Shown one piece after another: positions 21,932-32,297 of a stretch of DNA of 64,000 bases. The DNA comes from Virgibacillus dokdonensis (lineage in GTDB: Bacteria > Bacillota > Bacilli > Bacillales > Amphibacillaceae). Numbering within the stretch: the first letter of the stretch is position 1; the number at the start of each line of letters is the position of its first letter. Under the pieces are notes generated by a model. That model saw only the letters and a list, made by a program, of their open reading frames with translations, did no database searches and was not told the origin of the DNA. The position numbers and the translations under genes are program-made. The DNA lies in contig NZ_LT745763.1 of NCBI RefSeq assembly GCF_900166595.1, positions 1,768,814 to 1,832,813 of the forward strand, in the 5' to 3' direction.

Positions 21932-22433
21932 AAAATATATTAAAATTGTAGAAGATTGGCCAAAGAAAGGAATTAAATTTAAAGACATTACACCATTAAT
22001 GGCAAATGGGGAAGCCTTTCATTCAGCAGTAGACGAAATTGTGGATTACGCGAAACAAAAGGAAATAGATGTCGTTGTAGGTCCAGAAGCAAGAGGATTT
22101 ATTATAGGGTGTCCAGTCTCTTATTCGTTAGGAGTTGGATTTGCGCCAGTGAGAAAAGAAGGAAAACTTCCTCGTGAAGTCATTAAAGTGGATTACGGTT
22201 TGGAATACGGAAAAAATGTCTTAACCATTCATAAAGATGCGATTAAACCTGGTCAACGTGTATTAATTACAGATGATTTATTAGCAACAGGGGGGACGAT
22301 TCAAGCAACCATTCAATTAGTAGAAGAACTCGGAGGTGTTGTTGCTGGATGTGCATTTATTATTGAATTAAGTTATTTAAACGGAATGGACAAACTAAAA
22401 GGCTATGATGTACTATCTTTGATGCGTTTTTAA
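21921..22433 (+). CDS. apt: Adenine phosphoribosyltransferase
   Basis: Apt salvages adenine to AMP using PRPP. The 170-residue protein starts [26 protein letters not shown] and has the PRPP-binding loop [13 protein letters not shown] at about 114-126 and the [12 protein letters not shown] segment, at standard family length. Translation starts within the end of recJ (11-base overlap) behind AAGGAGG. The recJ-apt-relA order is conserved across Bacillales. Confidence 0.98.
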   Translation: MDYKKYIKIVEDWPKKGIKFKDITPLMANGEAFHSAVDEIVDYAKQKEIDVVVGPEARGFIIGCPVSYSLGVGFAPVRKEGKLPREVIKVDYGLEYGKNVLTIHKDAIKPGQRVLITDDLLATGGTIQATIQLVEELGGVVAGCAFIIELSYLNGMDKLKGYDVLSLMRF

Positions 22434-22822
22434 TGTGCCAATTAGGTCTGACGATAAGCCCTCGTTAGGCCTATTGTTATTACTGTCATATACATAATCT
22501 GGTCAACCAAGGGGTTGATCAAAGCTTAATGAATGCTAACAATACATATCATACATTCCCTTATTACCAAGATGGCTATTAAAAATGCATCTCAGATATA
22601 TTGTCAAATTAAATGATAATAGCGATGAGAATAGTGAAAAATTTCCAAGTAATCTTTTTTAAAAGCCAGTATACTATATTTTTAGGCAAGTACATTTACT
22701 CAACTCGATTTTTTTCTAGTTGGCTAATTCTAACAATGGACACATGTATTTGAAAAGCATATAATGAAACTATTTAAATAACTAAAAATTAGACTCGATT
22801 TCGCGAATAAAGGTGATTTTTT
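22434..22822 (+). other. Intergenic region between apt and relA
   Basis: At 22444-22472 a perfect 11-pair stem (AGGTCTGACGA with TCGTTAGGCCT, two G-U) with a seven-base loop may terminate recJ-apt, though the T tract is weak. The remaining 350 bases are AT-rich with no coding potential that I can support. TATACT at 22670-22675 could be a -10 for relA, but I see no -35 at the right distance. Confidence 0.5.
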
Positions 22823-25024
22823 ATGGCAAAAACCGATATAATGACAATAGATGATATTTTAAATAAGGCAAGTCAGTATCTGTCGGAAGATGATACTGCT
22901 TTTATTCGCCAAGCCTATGAATTTGCCGAAGAAGCTCATGCTGATCAATTTAGAAAGTCGGGGGAGCCGTATATTATCCACCCTGTACAGGTAGCAGGAA
23001 TATTAACGGAGCTCGGGATGGACGCTGAAACAATCGCAGGAGGATTTCTTCATGATGTGGTTGAAGACACGGATGTGACTGTGGAAGAAGTGGAAGAAGC
23101 ATTTAATCATGAAGTAGCTATGCTAGTTGATGGGGTTACAAAGTTAGGGAAAATTAAATATAAGTCAAAAGAAGCGCAGCAAGCAGAAAATCATCGAAAA
23201 ATGTTTGTTGCCATGGCGAAAGATATCCGTGTGATTTTAATTAAATTGGCAGATCGTTTGCATAATATGCGTACTTTAAAACATTTGCCTCCCGAAAAAC
23301 AGCGTCGTATTGCAAATGAAACGCTAGAAATTTTTTCACCGTTAGCACATCGATTAGGAATTTCAACCATCAAATGGGAATTAGAGGATACGGCATTACG
23401 CTATTTAAATCCTCAGCAATATTATCGAATTGTTCAATTAATGAAACAAAAAAGAGATCAGCGTGAATCATATATTAAAGAAGTCATGGATCAAGTTTCC
23501 AAACAATTAAGAGAAATGAATATAGATGCTGAATTATCTGGCCGTCCAAAACATTTATATAGCATATATCGGAAAATGGTAAAACAAAATAAACAGTTTA
23601 ATGAGATATATGATTTGCTTGCTGTGCGCATTTTAGTTAATAGCATTAAGGATTGTTATGCTGTTCTTGGCATTATCCATACTTGTTGGAAGCCGATGCC
23701 TGGGAGATTTAAAGATTACATTGCTATGCCAAAACCAAACCTGTATCAATCATTGCACACGACCGTTATAGGTCCAAAAGGTGACCCGCTAGAAGTGCAA
23801 ATTCGGACAAGAGAAATGCATGAAATAGCCGAATATGGAATTGCAGCTCATTGGGCGTACAAAGAAGGCAAGCAAGTTCAAAATGATAAAAAGTCTTTTG
23901 AAGAGAAATTAACTTGGTTTAGGGAGATTTTGGAGTGGCAAAATGATACACATGACGCAGAAGAATTCATGGAATCTTTAAAGGTAGATTTATTCTCAGA
24001 CATGGTATATGTGTTTACTCCAAAGGGAGATGTTATTGAGCTTCCAGCTGGTTCCGTTCCCTTAGATTTTGCCTATAAAATTCATACAGAAATCGGTAAT
24101 AAAACGATTGGAGCAAAAGTTAACGGGAAGATGGAGCCACTTGATTATAAATTGAAAAACGGCGATATAGTTGAAGTAATGACGTCAAAGCATTCTTATG
24201 GTCCCTCTCAAGATTGGCTTAAAATAACCCAAACTTCTCAAGCTAAAAGTAAGATTAAGCAATTTTTTAAAAAACAGCGTCGTGAAGAAAATGTGTTAAA
24301 AGGGAAAGAAGCTGTGGAACGTGAAATTCGTAGCTTTAGTATCGAACCAAAAGATGTTTTAAAGCAGGATAATTTGCAGCGTGTGTATGAAAAATATAAT
24401 TTCTCTAATGAAGAAGATATGTATGCAGCGGTAGGTTATCAAGGTATTACTGCTGCATCTATAGCAACAAAGTTAACAGAAAAATTAAGACAATCAAAAG
24501 AAAAACAACAAGCTCTTGAACAAACCATTGAAGAAGTTAAAACAGATGGAAAACAAAAGAAAGTCAGTAAACGGGATTCTGGAGTGAAAGTAGAGGGGAT
24601 TGACAATTTACTTGTCCGTTTATCTAAATGTTGTAACCCAGTACCAGGCGACCAAATAGTAGGATATATCACAAAAGGAAGAGGTGTATCCGTTCATCGA
24701 GCTGACTGCCCGAACGTGCAGACAGAAGAAGCTAAGCAACGATTTTTGCATGTCGAATGGGAAAATAATCGTACAGAACAGAAACAATATCATGTAGATT
24801 TGGAAATATCGGGCTATGATCGACGAGGATTAGTGAACGAAGTGCTACAAGCCGTAAATGAAACGAAGACGAATATAACTTATGTGAATGGTAGGTCAGA
24901 CCGAAATAAGATGGCAATTATTCAAATAACCATTCTAATTCATAATACAGCACATCTTCGAAAAATAGTCGAGCGCATCAAACAAATTCCTGAAGTGTAT
25001 TCCGTAAAACGAACATTGCATTGA
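22823..25024 (+). CDS. relA: Bifunctional (p)ppGpp synthetase/hydrolase RelA (Rsh)
   Basis: This is the main stringent-response enzyme of Firmicutes, 733 residues. The hydrolase HD domain is intact (His53, FLHDVVEDT with HD 77-78 and ED 81-82), so it should both make and degrade (p)ppGpp. The synthetase domain (about 230-350; [20 protein letters not shown] and YQSLHT) follows, then TGS ([16 protein letters not shown]), the helical and zinc-finger region ([10 protein letters not shown] and [11 protein letters not shown]) and an ACT domain at the end. Start ATG has AAAGGTG. Order apt-relA-dtd is as in B. subtilis. Confidence 0.98.
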   Translation: MAKTDIMTIDDILNKASQYLSEDDTAFIRQAYEFAEEAHADQFRKSGEPYIIHPVQVAGILTELGMDAETIAGGFLHDVVEDTDVTVEEVEEAFNHEVAMLVDGVTKLGKIKYKSKEAQQAENHRKMFVAMAKDIRVILIKLADRLHNMRTLKHLPPEKQRRIANETLEIFSPLAHRLGISTIKWELEDTALRYLNPQQYYRIVQLMKQKRDQRESYIKEVMDQVSKQLREMNIDAELSGRPKHLYSIYRKMVKQNKQFNEIYDLLAVRILVNSIKDCYAVLGIIHTCWKPMPGRFKDYIAMPKPNLYQSLHTTVIGPKGDPLEVQIRTREMHEIAEYGIAAHWAYKEGKQVQNDKKSFEEKLTWFREILEWQNDTHDAEEFMESLKVDLFSDMVYVFTPKGDVIELPAGSVPLDFAYKIHTEIGNKTIGAKVNGKMEPLDYKLKNGDIVEVMTSKHSYGPSQDWLKITQTSQAKSKIKQFFKKQRREENVLKGKEAVEREIRSFSIEPKDVLKQDNLQRVYEKYNFSNEEDMYAAVGYQGITAASIATKLTEKLRQSKEKQQALEQTIEEVKTDGKQKKVSKRDSGVKVEGIDNLLVRLSKCCNPVPGDQIVGYITKGRGVSVHRADCPNVQTEEAKQRFLHVEWENNRTEQKQYHVDLEISGYDRRGLVNEVLQAVNETKTNITYVNGRSDRNKMAIIQITILIHNTAHLRKIVERIKQIPEVYSVKRTLH

Positions 25025-25209
25025 TGTACATTGTATCTTAATAAGGCAATAATACGCTTGGTAGCTAAAACGGAGATAGGCAAAGAGTGCTGTAAAGAGT
25101 TTGAGTAAAGAATACCCTTGCTATAACGAGGATGCTTAAGTCCATCCTTATGTGGCGCTATCTGGACTTCATTGCATACCAACTACAGTATTATGAAAAG
25201 GAGTATAGT

Positions 25210-25656
25210 ATGAGAGCAGTCATTCAACGTGCAAAAGCAGCGAGCGTTTCAGTTAATGATTCCGTTATTGGACGAATAGAACATGGGTTTGTTGTATTGC
25301 TTGGCGTAACTCATGATGATACGATCGAGGATGCAACTTATTTAGCTAATAAAATCGTCCATCTGCGTGTTTTTGAAGACGAACAGCAAAAGTTAAATTT
25401 ATCATTAAAAGATGTAGAGGGAAGTATTTTATCTGTTTCACAATTTACATTGTATGGGGATACAAAAAAGGGACGTAGACCAAATTTTATGAATGCAGCT
25501 AAACCAGAAAGAGCAAATGAGCTGTACCTTCAATTTAATCGTTTAGTTACAGATGAAGGTGTTCATGTAGAAACTGGGGCATTTGGGGAAATGATGGATG
25601 TCCAATTGACAAATTCAGGCCCTGTTACGTTAATTTTAGATAGTAAGCAAAGATAA
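25210..25656 (+). CDS. dtd: D-aminoacyl-tRNA deacylase
   Basis: Dtd hydrolyses D-aminoacyl-tRNA (and glycyl-tRNA-Ala), keeping D-amino acids out of translation. From ATG 25210 behind AAAGGAG the protein has 148 residues beginning [13 protein letters not shown], the usual start. The active-site motifs [17 protein letters not shown] (Thr80) and the carboxy-terminal NSGPVT (137-140) are present. A longer frame from 25132 is unsupported. It lies 185 bases after relA. Confidence 0.97.
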   Translation: MRAVIQRAKAASVSVNDSVIGRIEHGFVVLLGVTHDDTIEDATYLANKIVHLRVFEDEQQKLNLSLKDVEGSILSVSQFTLYGDTKKGRRPNFMNAAKPERANELYLQFNRLVTDEGVHVETGAFGEMMDVQLTNSGPVTLILDSKQR

Positions 25657-25664
25657 GCTATGAA

Positions 25665-25726
25665 CCGCATGGAATAGGTTGTAACTCTAAAGAGAGTTCA
25701 AAAGTGATTTCATGCGGCTTTTATTT
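25665..25726. terminator. Terminator between convergent dtd and amidase genes
   Basis: CCGCATG at 25665 pairs with CATGCGG at 25711; the large loop contains a second hairpin (AACTCT with AGAGTT). CTTTTATTTG follows on the plus strand. Confidence 0.6.
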
Positions 25727-25740
25727 GTATAACAGTTTCA

Positions 25741-26787
25741 CTATTCAGCTTTACCAATCTCAGAACGTGCGAAATAGGAACCTAACCCTTGGATGATGCC
25801 AGACACAAGCTTCTTCTGGTACATCGTCGTTAGAAGACGTGATTCTTCTGCTTTGTTGGAAATAAACCCTAATTCTAGTAAGATAGCTGGCTTCAAATTT
25901 TGTCTAAGTACTAAAAAATCTCCAAATGATGTACCACGATCATCTGTTTGAACAGCATGGAATACTTTCTTTTGGATCGAAGCAGCTAACTTTTGATTTG
26001 CTTCTTTGTAGTAAAAGGACTCGATACCAGTAACATTAGGTAAGTTTGGTACGCTGTTGTAGTGTAAGCTGATAAATACATCTGTATCAAAATTGTTGCT
26101 GTAGCTAATTCTGCTATTTAAAGGGATATAATCGTCATTTCTTCTTGTTAATCGGACATTTGCACCGAGCATGGATAGTTCATTTGTTAATTCTTGAGCT
26201 GTCAAAAAAGCCACATCTTTTTCAAATACGCTGCTTGCACCTATCGCTCCAACATCTCTTCCGCCATGACCAGCATCAATAACAATCGATTTGTTAGCAA
26301 AACTGCTTTTCATAGGGAGGGGGGCAGGTTCAGTAAGGGCTTTATATACGAATCCATGTATCGCTTTATCTTCTATTTCGTACCAGTCCCCTTTGGAAGA
26401 AAGAACTTGAAACGAACTTCCTTTCTTTGCAAAATTTGCTATAGGAGCATCCGTGGATGGACTACTACGAATTTGGGTATTATCATGGGGAATAGTGATT
26501 GTAGACGGTGTGTCCACTTGGTCTTTGATGCTAATATATTTAGCATGAACCCAACCGACGCTACTATCATCTAATTGTATTTCTACCCACTTTACTTGCT
26601 GTTTTATCAATGTAAATGCTGTTCCATCATTAATTTGTGTTATTATTTGAAATTCTGTTCCAGGCCCTGAACGCATATGCACGTTATCTTCTGTAATAGT
26701 ACCTTGTTGTGCAAAACTAACAGATTTGTCCGAATTGAAAGTAAACAACAGTACTAGAATGGAAATAGCCATTATACGTTTATTCAA
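25741..26787 (-). CDS. N-acetylmuramoyl-L-alanine amidase with two SH3b domains
   Basis: The secreted 348-residue enzyme starts at TTG 26787 behind AGGAGGTG. A signal peptide (about 1-26, ending SFAQQ) is followed by two bacterial SH3 domains (about 30-88 and 95-150) that bind cell wall, and an Amidase_3 catalytic domain (about 165-340). Zinc ligands His174 (DAGHGG), Glu189 and His242 (SLHYNS), and catalytic Glu305 (LLELGFISN), are all present, so it should be active and cleave the MurNAc-L-Ala bond. B. subtilis yrvJ at the same position is a larger SH3-amidase. It is convergent with dtd. Confidence 0.93.
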   Translation of the reverse strand: MNKRIMAISILVLLFTFNSDKSVSFAQQGTITEDNVHMRSGPGTEFQIITQINDGTAFTLIKQQVKWVEIQLDDSSVGWVHAKYISIKDQVDTPSTITIPHDNTQIRSSPSTDAPIANFAKKGSSFQVLSSKGDWYEIEDKAIHGFVYKALTEPAPLPMKSSFANKSIVIDAGHGGRDVGAIGASSVFEKDVAFLTAQELTNELSMLGANVRLTRRNDDYIPLNSRISYSNNFDTDVFISLHYNSVPNLPNVTGIESFYYKEANQKLAASIQKKVFHAVQTDDRGTSFGDFLVLRQNLKPAILLELGFISNKAEESRLLTTMYQKKLVSGIIQGLGSYFARSEIGKAE

Positions 26788-26899
26788 AAAGACACCTCCT
26801 AATTGGTAACGTTATCAATGATGGTTAATTACAAACTTTCTACTAAGTATAATAAAAAAAATGAATGGAGGCAAAACTAAGAAAGAGGAGGATACGTAT

Positions 26900-27076
26900 A
26901 TGCATAAATCAAAAAAACAGTGGAATGCTCATCGACATACGGACTTGTTTGGAGTGAATTTACATCAGGTTATGGAGTTAGTAGAAGCGGAAGCAAATCA
27001 TATGGAGATGGCAGAAGAATTAGGTTTATCGTTAAGGGAAATTCATGTATTAAAGAAAAAGATCAATCGTGCTTGA
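26900..27076 (+). CDS. Small HTH-like protein upstream of hisS (YrzK-like)
   Basis: The 58-residue protein starts at ATG 26900 behind AAGAGGAGG. It has a basic amino end and a segment MAEELGLSLREIHVLKKKI that looks like a helix-turn-helix of sigma-factor region 4 type. B. subtilis has a small gene, yrzK, at this spot between yrvJ and hisS; homologues are sometimes called sigma-70 subunit-like. With no other domain I cannot say what it does. An in-frame ATG at 26861 would add 13 residues without a ribosome site. Confidence 0.75.
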   Translation: MHKSKKQWNAHRHTDLFGVNLHQVMELVEAEANHMEMAEELGLSLREIHVLKKKINRA

Positions 27077-27151
27077 CAGAATGGCTTTGAACGATTATTA
27101 TAATATACATTCCTTTGTATTGGTTAGGTGCGGTACTTTATTCAAATACGA

Positions 27152-27178
27152 TTGTCTACCTAAACTAATTTTTATAAT
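27152..27178 (+). promoter_or_regulatory. Candidate promoter for the hisS-aspS leader
   Basis: TTGTCT at 27152-27157 and TATAAT at 27173-27178 are spaced by 15 bases, shorter than ideal. It is located about 70 bases before the first recognisable T-box element. Confidence 0.4.
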
Positions 27179-27239
27179 GTAGGTTTGGAGACTATTATTA
27201 TTAAACGATAATTTCTTGTTTGTATGGAACAAATTATAT

Positions 27240-27498
27240 CTGTAAATGAACCGATGACGGAAACAGTAGTTGGTTGCCGAATTGACTAGAGAAAAAATGC
27301 CAATGGCTGGAAGCATTTTACATATTCGCCCAATGAAAGACGCTCCAGAGGTTTTATATCGAATTTCAAGTAGGTATAAACGTATCGCAGGCGTTAACTG
27401 CATAGAGCGGATGTTATGTACATCAACTAGGGTGGCAACGCGGGTTAAACTCTCGTCCCTTATTTATTGAAAAATAATGAGGGGACGGGAGTTTTTTA
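27240..27498 (+). ncRNA. T-box riboswitch leader of hisS-aspS
   Basis: T-box leaders sense uncharged tRNA and switch between terminator and antiterminator. The stem I part contains the AGTAG bulge (ACGGAAACAGTAG) and, on its 3' side, AATGAAA-GAC-GCTCCAGAG at about 27332-27350. The T-box sequence AGGGTGGCAACGCGGG is at 27429-27444. The terminator stem AACTCTCGTCCCTT...GAGGGGACGGGAGTT with TTTTTT runs from 27448 to 27497. By comparison with the alaS leader in this window (GAAA-GCT-G, Ala), the specifier codon should be GAC at 27339-27341, which is Asp. The 5' boundary is approximate. Confidence 0.92.
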
Positions 27499-27794
27499 TA
27501 TTATTATAGTTATATGGTTGATAGTAAAAAATGATAGCTTTTACATAAAGTGCTTCATGGGGGTTTTCTTTTATTCCACAGGGATTGTTTAAATGAAAAA
27601 ATGGGGATTTAGGCGTTGCTATCTTCCCGTTTAGACTTGCCCAGCTCACATCTTTCAATGCTTTAAGAGCGAGTCTTACAGCATTTTTACTTATATTCGG
27701 GATAAACCCATTATCAATCATATCGATGATGATTTTAATTTCTACATCTTATTTAAAACATAAGCTATACAATGACTAATAGGAGGTTAACAAA
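27499..27794. other. Unexplained 300-base stretch between the T-box terminator and hisS
   Basis: The T-box terminator normally lies close to the regulated start codon; for alaS in this window it is about 140 bases. Here nearly 300 bases intervene. On the minus strand 27464-27721 stays open and reads protein-like in part (SKNAVRLALKALKDVSWASL, NGKIATPKSPFFHLNN), but it runs into the terminator and lacks a ribosome site I can support. It may be a remnant of an inserted gene. The hisS ribosome site AGGAGG is at the end. Confidence 0.45.
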
Positions 27795-29084
27795 ATGAGC
27801 TATAAAGCGCCACGAGGTACGACTGACATACTACCTGAAGATGCAAAAAAATGGCGGTGGGTAGAAGAAACAATTAAACAGGTATGTCACAAATTTCATT
27901 ATGAAGAAATTCGGACACCTGTATTTGAACATACGGAAGTGTTTCAACGCGGGGTCGGTGATACAACAGATATTGTTCAAAAAGAAATGTACACTTTTGA
28001 AGATCGAGGTGGGAGGAGTATTACTTTACGACCAGAGGGAACAGCTCCTGTCGTTCGTTCTTTTGTACAGCATAAACTGCACGGTTTGGCAAACCAACCA
28101 ACAAAACTTTATTACTTTGCAGAAATGTTCCGATATGAACGTCCACAAAAAGGGAGAATGCGACAATTAAATCAATTTGGAGTAGAAGTATTGGGTAGTG
28201 CTGATCCAGCTGTCGATGCAGAAGTTATTGATTTAGCAATGACTTGCTATCAAAAAATGGGCTTAACATCTTTAAAATTAGTAATTAATTCACTCGGAGA
28301 TAAAGAAAGTAGAGAAAATCATAGACAAGCACTTATCGCGCACTTTACACCGCATAAGCATGAACTCTGCTCTGATTGCCAAACGCGTCTACAAAACAAT
28401 CCGTTACGTGTACTAGATTGTAAACAAGATCGGGATCATCCAGCAATGCAAACTGCTCCTTCTATTTTAGACTATTTAAATGAGGAGTCTGAAGCCTATT
28501 TTGAACAAGTTAAAGACTATTTGGATAAAATCGGAATTCCCTATGAAATAGATAAAAACTTGGTTCGCGGTCTAGATTATTACAACCATACGGCATTTGA
28601 AATCATGAGTGAAGCAGACGGATTCGGTGCGATAACAACTTTAGCAGGTGGTGGTAGATACAATGGCTTAGCTGAAGAATTAGGAGGTCCAAACACGCCC
28701 GGAATCGGATTTGGAATGGGGCTTGAACGATTGCTTATGGCATTAGAAGCTGAAAATCAAGTTATCCCTGTCGATCGTTCATTGGAAGCTTATGTCGTAG
28801 CAGTTGATGAACAAGCACAAAAAGAGGCCGTAATGCTCGTTTCTAAACTGCGCAAGCATGGTGTCCAGGTAGATAAGGACTATTTAGGAAGGAAAATGAA
28901 GGGGCAATTCAAAGCAGCTGACCGTTATGCAGCTAAATATGTATTAATTATTGGAGAAAGTGAGCTTGAAGAACAGACGATTACGGTAAAAGAGATGAGC
29001 ACAGGAGAGCAAACAACGGTCGCTAAAGATCAAATAATTGACGTGATGAAGGAAAAGTGTGTAGGAGGAAGAGAACATGAGTAA
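27795..29084 (+). CDS. hisS: Histidyl-tRNA synthetase
   Basis: HisRS charges tRNA-His. The 429-residue class II synthetase begins [20 protein letters not shown] and has motif 2 with [20 protein letters not shown], the histidine-specific motifs [14 protein letters not shown] and AGGGRYNGL, motif 3 [12 protein letters not shown], and the carboxy-terminal anticodon-binding domain (about 330-425). Start ATG follows AGGAGG. It overlaps aspS by eight bases, so the two are one operon under the upstream T-box. Confidence 0.98.
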   Translation: MSYKAPRGTTDILPEDAKKWRWVEETIKQVCHKFHYEEIRTPVFEHTEVFQRGVGDTTDIVQKEMYTFEDRGGRSITLRPEGTAPVVRSFVQHKLHGLANQPTKLYYFAEMFRYERPQKGRMRQLNQFGVEVLGSADPAVDAEVIDLAMTCYQKMGLTSLKLVINSLGDKESRENHRQALIAHFTPHKHELCSDCQTRLQNNPLRVLDCKQDRDHPAMQTAPSILDYLNEESEAYFEQVKDYLDKIGIPYEIDKNLVRGLDYYNHTAFEIMSEADGFGAITTLAGGGRYNGLAEELGGPNTPGIGFGMGLERLLMALEAENQVIPVDRSLEAYVVAVDEQAQKEAVMLVSKLRKHGVQVDKDYLGRKMKGQFKAADRYAAKYVLIIGESELEEQTITVKEMSTGEQTTVAKDQIIDVMKEKCVGGREHE

Positions 29085-30858
29085 GCAGCAACGTGTAATG
29101 GCGGGTTCACTATGTGAATCTAATGTAAAAGAATCTGTCCTTTTAAAAGGGTGGGTGCAAAAGCGCCGCGATTTAGGAGGCTTAATATTTATCGATTTAC
29201 GTGATGCTTCTGGTGTTGTGCAAATTGTCTTTAATCCAAATCATTCACAAAGAGCGTTAGAAATTGCTGAAAATATTCGCAGTGAATATGTAGTTGAAGT
29301 AGAGGGAACCGTTGTAAAACGTGATTCTTCAACGGTTAATCCTACTATGAAAACAGGAGAAATTGAAGTGATCGTTTCTACGATTACGATTTTAAACAAA
29401 GCGAAAACACCACCTTTTGCAATTCAAGATAAAGCAGAAGTATCCGAAGATTTACGATTATCTTATCGTTATCTTGATTTGCGCAGACAGCCATTGCAAG
29501 AAACGTTTAAATTAAGACATCACATTACACAGGCTGTTCGCCACTATTTAAATGAACAGCAGTTTTTAGAGATGGAAACACCTATTTTAACTAAAAGTAC
29601 ACCAGAAGGAGCGAGGGATTATCTTGTTCCAAGTCGTGTGCACCAAGGTGAGTTTTATGCTTTACCACAGTCGCCTCAATTGTTTAAACAATTAATTATG
29701 ATGGGGGGATTTGAAAAGTATTACCAAATTGCTCGTTGTTTTCGTGACGAAGATTTACGAGCAGATCGCCAGCCTGAATTTACACAAATTGATGTGGAAA
29801 CATCATTTTTAACAAGCGATGAAATCATGCAGTTAACAGAAGAAATGATGCAATTTGTTATGAAAGAAGTGAAAGGAATTGACATCTCCCTTCCATTAAA
29901 ACGCATGCCGTATGATGAGGCAATGGCACGATATGGTTCTGATAAACCAGATACTCGTTTTGGAATGGAATTAATTCATGTTGGAGAGATTGTGAAGAAA
30001 TCGAGCTTTAAAGTATTTCAAAGCGCTATTGAATCAGACGGTTTAGTAGCTTTGTTGAATGTAAAACAACGGGCAAAGACATATTCACGCAAAGATATTG
30101 ATAAACTAACTGAGTTTGTTAAAGTGTATGGTGCTAAAGGTCTTGCATGGCTTAAAGTTGAAGGAGAAGAATTAAAAGGACCAATTGTCAAATTTATTTC
30201 TGAAGAAGAAAAAGCAGGTTTAATGGAAAAAGCACAAGCGGAAGATGGTGATTTGTTATTATTTGTTGCAGATAAAACCAATGTTGTTTACAATAGCTTA
30301 GGCGCCCTTCGTTTAAAATTAGGAAAAGAGTTAAACTTGATAGACAACACTGCATATCATTTTCTATGGGTGACGGACTGGCCGTTATTAGAATACGACG
30401 AAGAGCAAGGAAGGTATTTTGCAGCGCACCATCCGTTTACTTCACCGATTGAATCAGACATTGAAAAGCTGGCTACAGAGCCGGAAAATGTCAGAGCAAA
30501 TGCATATGATTTAGTTTTGAATGGCTACGAATTAGGCGGTGGGTCTGTTCGTATTCATCAGGTAGAGCTGCAAAAGAAAATGTTTAAGGTGTTAGGATTT
30601 TCTGAAGTGGAGGCTAAAGAACAGTTTGGTTTTCTATTAGAAGCCTTAGAATATGGTGCTCCACCACATGGCGGCGTAGCCTTGGGGCTTGATCGAATTG
30701 TCATGCTTTTAGCTGGCAGAACGAATTTAAGAGACACGATTCTATTTCCGAAAACAGCTTCTGCTTCCGATCTATTAACAGATGCACCGAGCGAAGTGGA
30801 CCCAGGTCAATTAGATGAATTGTCTATTCAACTTATTTCTCAAGATCAAGATAAATAG
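29077..30858 (+). CDS. aspS: Aspartyl-tRNA synthetase
   Basis: AspRS charges tRNA-Asp (and possibly tRNA-Asn, if non-discriminating). The 593-residue protein has the amino-terminal OB anticodon-binding domain (about 15-105; [23 protein letters not shown] in overlapping pieces), the class II core with [19 protein letters not shown], a bacterial GAD insertion (about 300-410) and motif 3 [11 protein letters not shown]. Start ATG follows AGGAGGAAGAG inside the end of hisS. The upstream T-box appears to carry an Asp codon, consistent with this gene being the sensed member. Confidence 0.98.
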   Translation: MSKQQRVMAGSLCESNVKESVLLKGWVQKRRDLGGLIFIDLRDASGVVQIVFNPNHSQRALEIAENIRSEYVVEVEGTVVKRDSSTVNPTMKTGEIEVIVSTITILNKAKTPPFAIQDKAEVSEDLRLSYRYLDLRRQPLQETFKLRHHITQAVRHYLNEQQFLEMETPILTKSTPEGARDYLVPSRVHQGEFYALPQSPQLFKQLIMMGGFEKYYQIARCFRDEDLRADRQPEFTQIDVETSFLTSDEIMQLTEEMMQFVMKEVKGIDISLPLKRMPYDEAMARYGSDKPDTRFGMELIHVGEIVKKSSFKVFQSAIESDGLVALLNVKQRAKTYSRKDIDKLTEFVKVYGAKGLAWLKVEGEELKGPIVKFISEEEKAGLMEKAQAEDGDLLLFVADKTNVVYNSLGALRLKLGKELNLIDNTAYHFLWVTDWPLLEYDEEQGRYFAAHHPFTSPIESDIEKLATEPENVRANAYDLVLNGYELGGGSVRIHQVELQKKMFKVLGFSEVEAKEQFGFLLEALEYGAPPHGGVALGLDRIVMLLAGRTNLRDTILFPKTASASDLLTDAPSEVDPGQLDELSIQLISQDQDK

Positions 30859-30951
30859 CTTTTTAAAAAAAACGAATGAATAAAGCATTTGTACCATCTT
30901 GCAAATAGTTTACTTATATCTTTTGGGGTGAAGCGTGCAACGCTTTCTAAC

Positions 30952-31031
30952 ACTATAGGGGAGTAGAAGTTTTTAGGGTAAATAGTATAAGAAAAACAAA
31001 GGCTTGGGGATAAGCCAAGTTCTTCTAAGAT
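30952..31031. repeat. Palindromic intergenic repeat, copy B
   Basis: ACTATAGGGGAGTAGAAG, TTTTTAGGGTAAATAGTATA and AGAAAAAC are followed directly by a compact hairpin: AGAAAAACAAAGGCTT pairs with AAGCCAAGTTCTTCT. It lacks the middle piece found in copies A, C and D, so it is probably an internal deletion. It lies about 95 bases after aspS, in the 320-base gap before the 6S RNA; nothing else is seen there. Confidence 0.75.
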
Positions 31032-31170
31032 ATCGTTACTATGTAAATAAAACAAGAAGCTACAAAAAATGGCATGTCGTGAATATTTGCTATTGAACTG
31101 TTTTTTAGGAATAGAAGTAAAGTGCAGTTAAAGGATTGATTTTTACAGAAGCGACATGTTAAAATAAATT

Positions 31171-31176
31171 TACAAT
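31171..31176 (+). promoter_or_regulatory. Likely -10 box of the 6S RNA gene
   Basis: TACAAT lies seven bases before the deduced 5' end at about 31183. I see no clear -35 element at the usual distance. Confidence 0.45.
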
Positions 31177-31182
31177 AAAGTC

Positions 31183-31361
31183 GATCCTGATGTGTTCGTC
31201 CATGAAAAAGTGTTTTGACCGAACACCTTTATAAAAGGGAGCTTGTTGGTTTCTATGTTGCGTGCACGCCTTACTTACAGGAAGCACAATATATGTAGAA
31301 CGGAGCACCCACCTGCCATGAGCGGGATCAAAACTTTATACTGGACGGCACGATCGGGAGA
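31183..31361 (+). ncRNA. ssrS: 6S RNA
   Basis: 6S RNA mimics an open promoter and binds sigma-A RNA polymerase in stationary phase. The position after aspS is that of B. subtilis 6S-1 (bsrA). The ends pair as a 6S closing stem: TCCTGAT (31185-31191) with ATCGGGA (31353-31359), GTG (31192) with CAC (31349), and CGTCCA (31197-31202) with TGGACG (31342-31347). The start GATCCTGATGTGTT resembles known Bacillus 6S-1 starts. About 180 nucleotides is the usual length. A strong terminator follows immediately. Exact ends are inferred. Confidence 0.85.
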
Positions 31362-31366
31362 TAAAA

Positions 31367-31417
31367 AAACCTACATTGCTTAAAGGAATTTTCCTTTAGT
31401 AATGTAGGTTTTTCAGT
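31367..31417. terminator. Terminator of 6S RNA, probably bidirectional
   Basis: A long stem (AAAACCTACATT with AATGTAGGTTTT, continued by AAAGGAA with TTCCTTT) is followed by T residues on both strands. It separates 6S RNA from the convergent RsfA-family gene. Confidence 0.88.
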
Positions 31418-31428
31418 TTTGCATACAT

Positions 31429-32109
31429 TCAATTAGATCCTTGCGCTAATTGTTGCAAATTTCCATTTTTATCCATTCGAAATGCTGGTGCAGTCCTCAT
31501 ATCTTGATCTTCTAACACAGTCATTTTTCTCGCCCTATCCATAATTTGAATAAAAGCTTGATAGTCCTCCTGCATCGTCGCTAATTGCGATTTTGTTTGT
31601 TTTAATTCTTGAGTCAATCTATCTACTTGTTTTTGTAATTCTTCTTTTTCATTTTGAACGTGTTCAAGTGATGCTTGAGATTGATTTGAATGTAACGATT
31701 GCTTTTCTAATTCTCTTAAAAAATGAATGACTTTATCCATCGTTACGAGAGAATTGGAAGAATTGACGTTTATAGAAGTTTCAGTTGATGTTTGAAACTG
31801 CTCCGTCTCTTGATGTTTTGTGGCTGATGAAGCTACAAGGGTTGGTTTATTTTCTACTTTTTCTGCTCTAGCCATAGCCCGTTTCTTTTCTTTTCGCTGA
31901 CGTTTTGCGAGATCAATAGCATTTACATACTTATTGCGTATTTCTGCATTCCAACGAAATCCACATGCGGCAGATGTACGATTTAATTTATCTCCAACCT
32001 CTTCAAAAGCATTCAGTTGCGTACTTCCTTCTCTAATGTGACGTAAGACGGTTTCTGCCAATAATAGATCATCTTCATGTGACCATGCATCTTGTCTGAC
32101 CTTAGCCAT
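31429..32109 (-). CDS. RsfA-family transcriptional regulator
   Basis: The 226-residue protein has a Myb/SANT-like DNA-binding domain at 5-65 (RQDAWSHEDDLLLAETVLRH followed by TSAACGFRWNAEIRNKY), characteristic of RsfA, the prespore-specific regulator controlled by sigma-F and sigma-G in B. subtilis. A basic stretch, a variable linker and a coiled coil (about 130-200; leucine and glutamine rich) follow. Bacilli often have several paralogues (RsfA, YlbO), so orthology is not claimed. B. subtilis has tcdA (yrvM) in this neighbourhood; that gene is absent here. Start ATG follows AAAGGAG. Confidence 0.88.
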   Translation of the reverse strand: MAKVRQDAWSHEDDLLLAETVLRHIREGSTQLNAFEEVGDKLNRTSAACGFRWNAEIRNKYVNAIDLAKRQRKEKKRAMARAEKVENKPTLVASSATKHQETEQFQTSTETSINVNSSNSLVTMDKVIHFLRELEKQSLHSNQSQASLEHVQNEKEELQKQVDRLTQELKQTKSQLATMQEDYQAFIQIMDRARKMTVLEDQDMRTAPAFRMDKNGNLQQLAQGSN

Positions 32110-32140
32110 TTTGTTTCCACTCCTTTTTTTACTGTAACAA

Positions 32141-32222
32141 AATATAAACTGTTAGGTTTTATCATATTAAGAAAAACAATAGCTTTCCCGTCAAAGTTGG
32201 TGAAGCGTCATGTTTTCTAATA
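32141..32222. repeat. Palindromic intergenic repeat, copy C
   Basis: AATATAAACTGTTAGG, TTTATCATATTAAGAAAAAC, AATAGCTTTCCCGTCAAAG and TGTTTTCTAATAAC match the family consensus in order. It lies just upstream of the RsfA-family gene, and copy D is about 100 bases further on in the same orientation. Confidence 0.75.
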
Positions 32223-32297
32223 ACAATCAAAGTTTGAGAAAAATAGTATACAAGATCATATTTGCTTTTATTGTTACCAAAGAAGTTTCAACTTATA

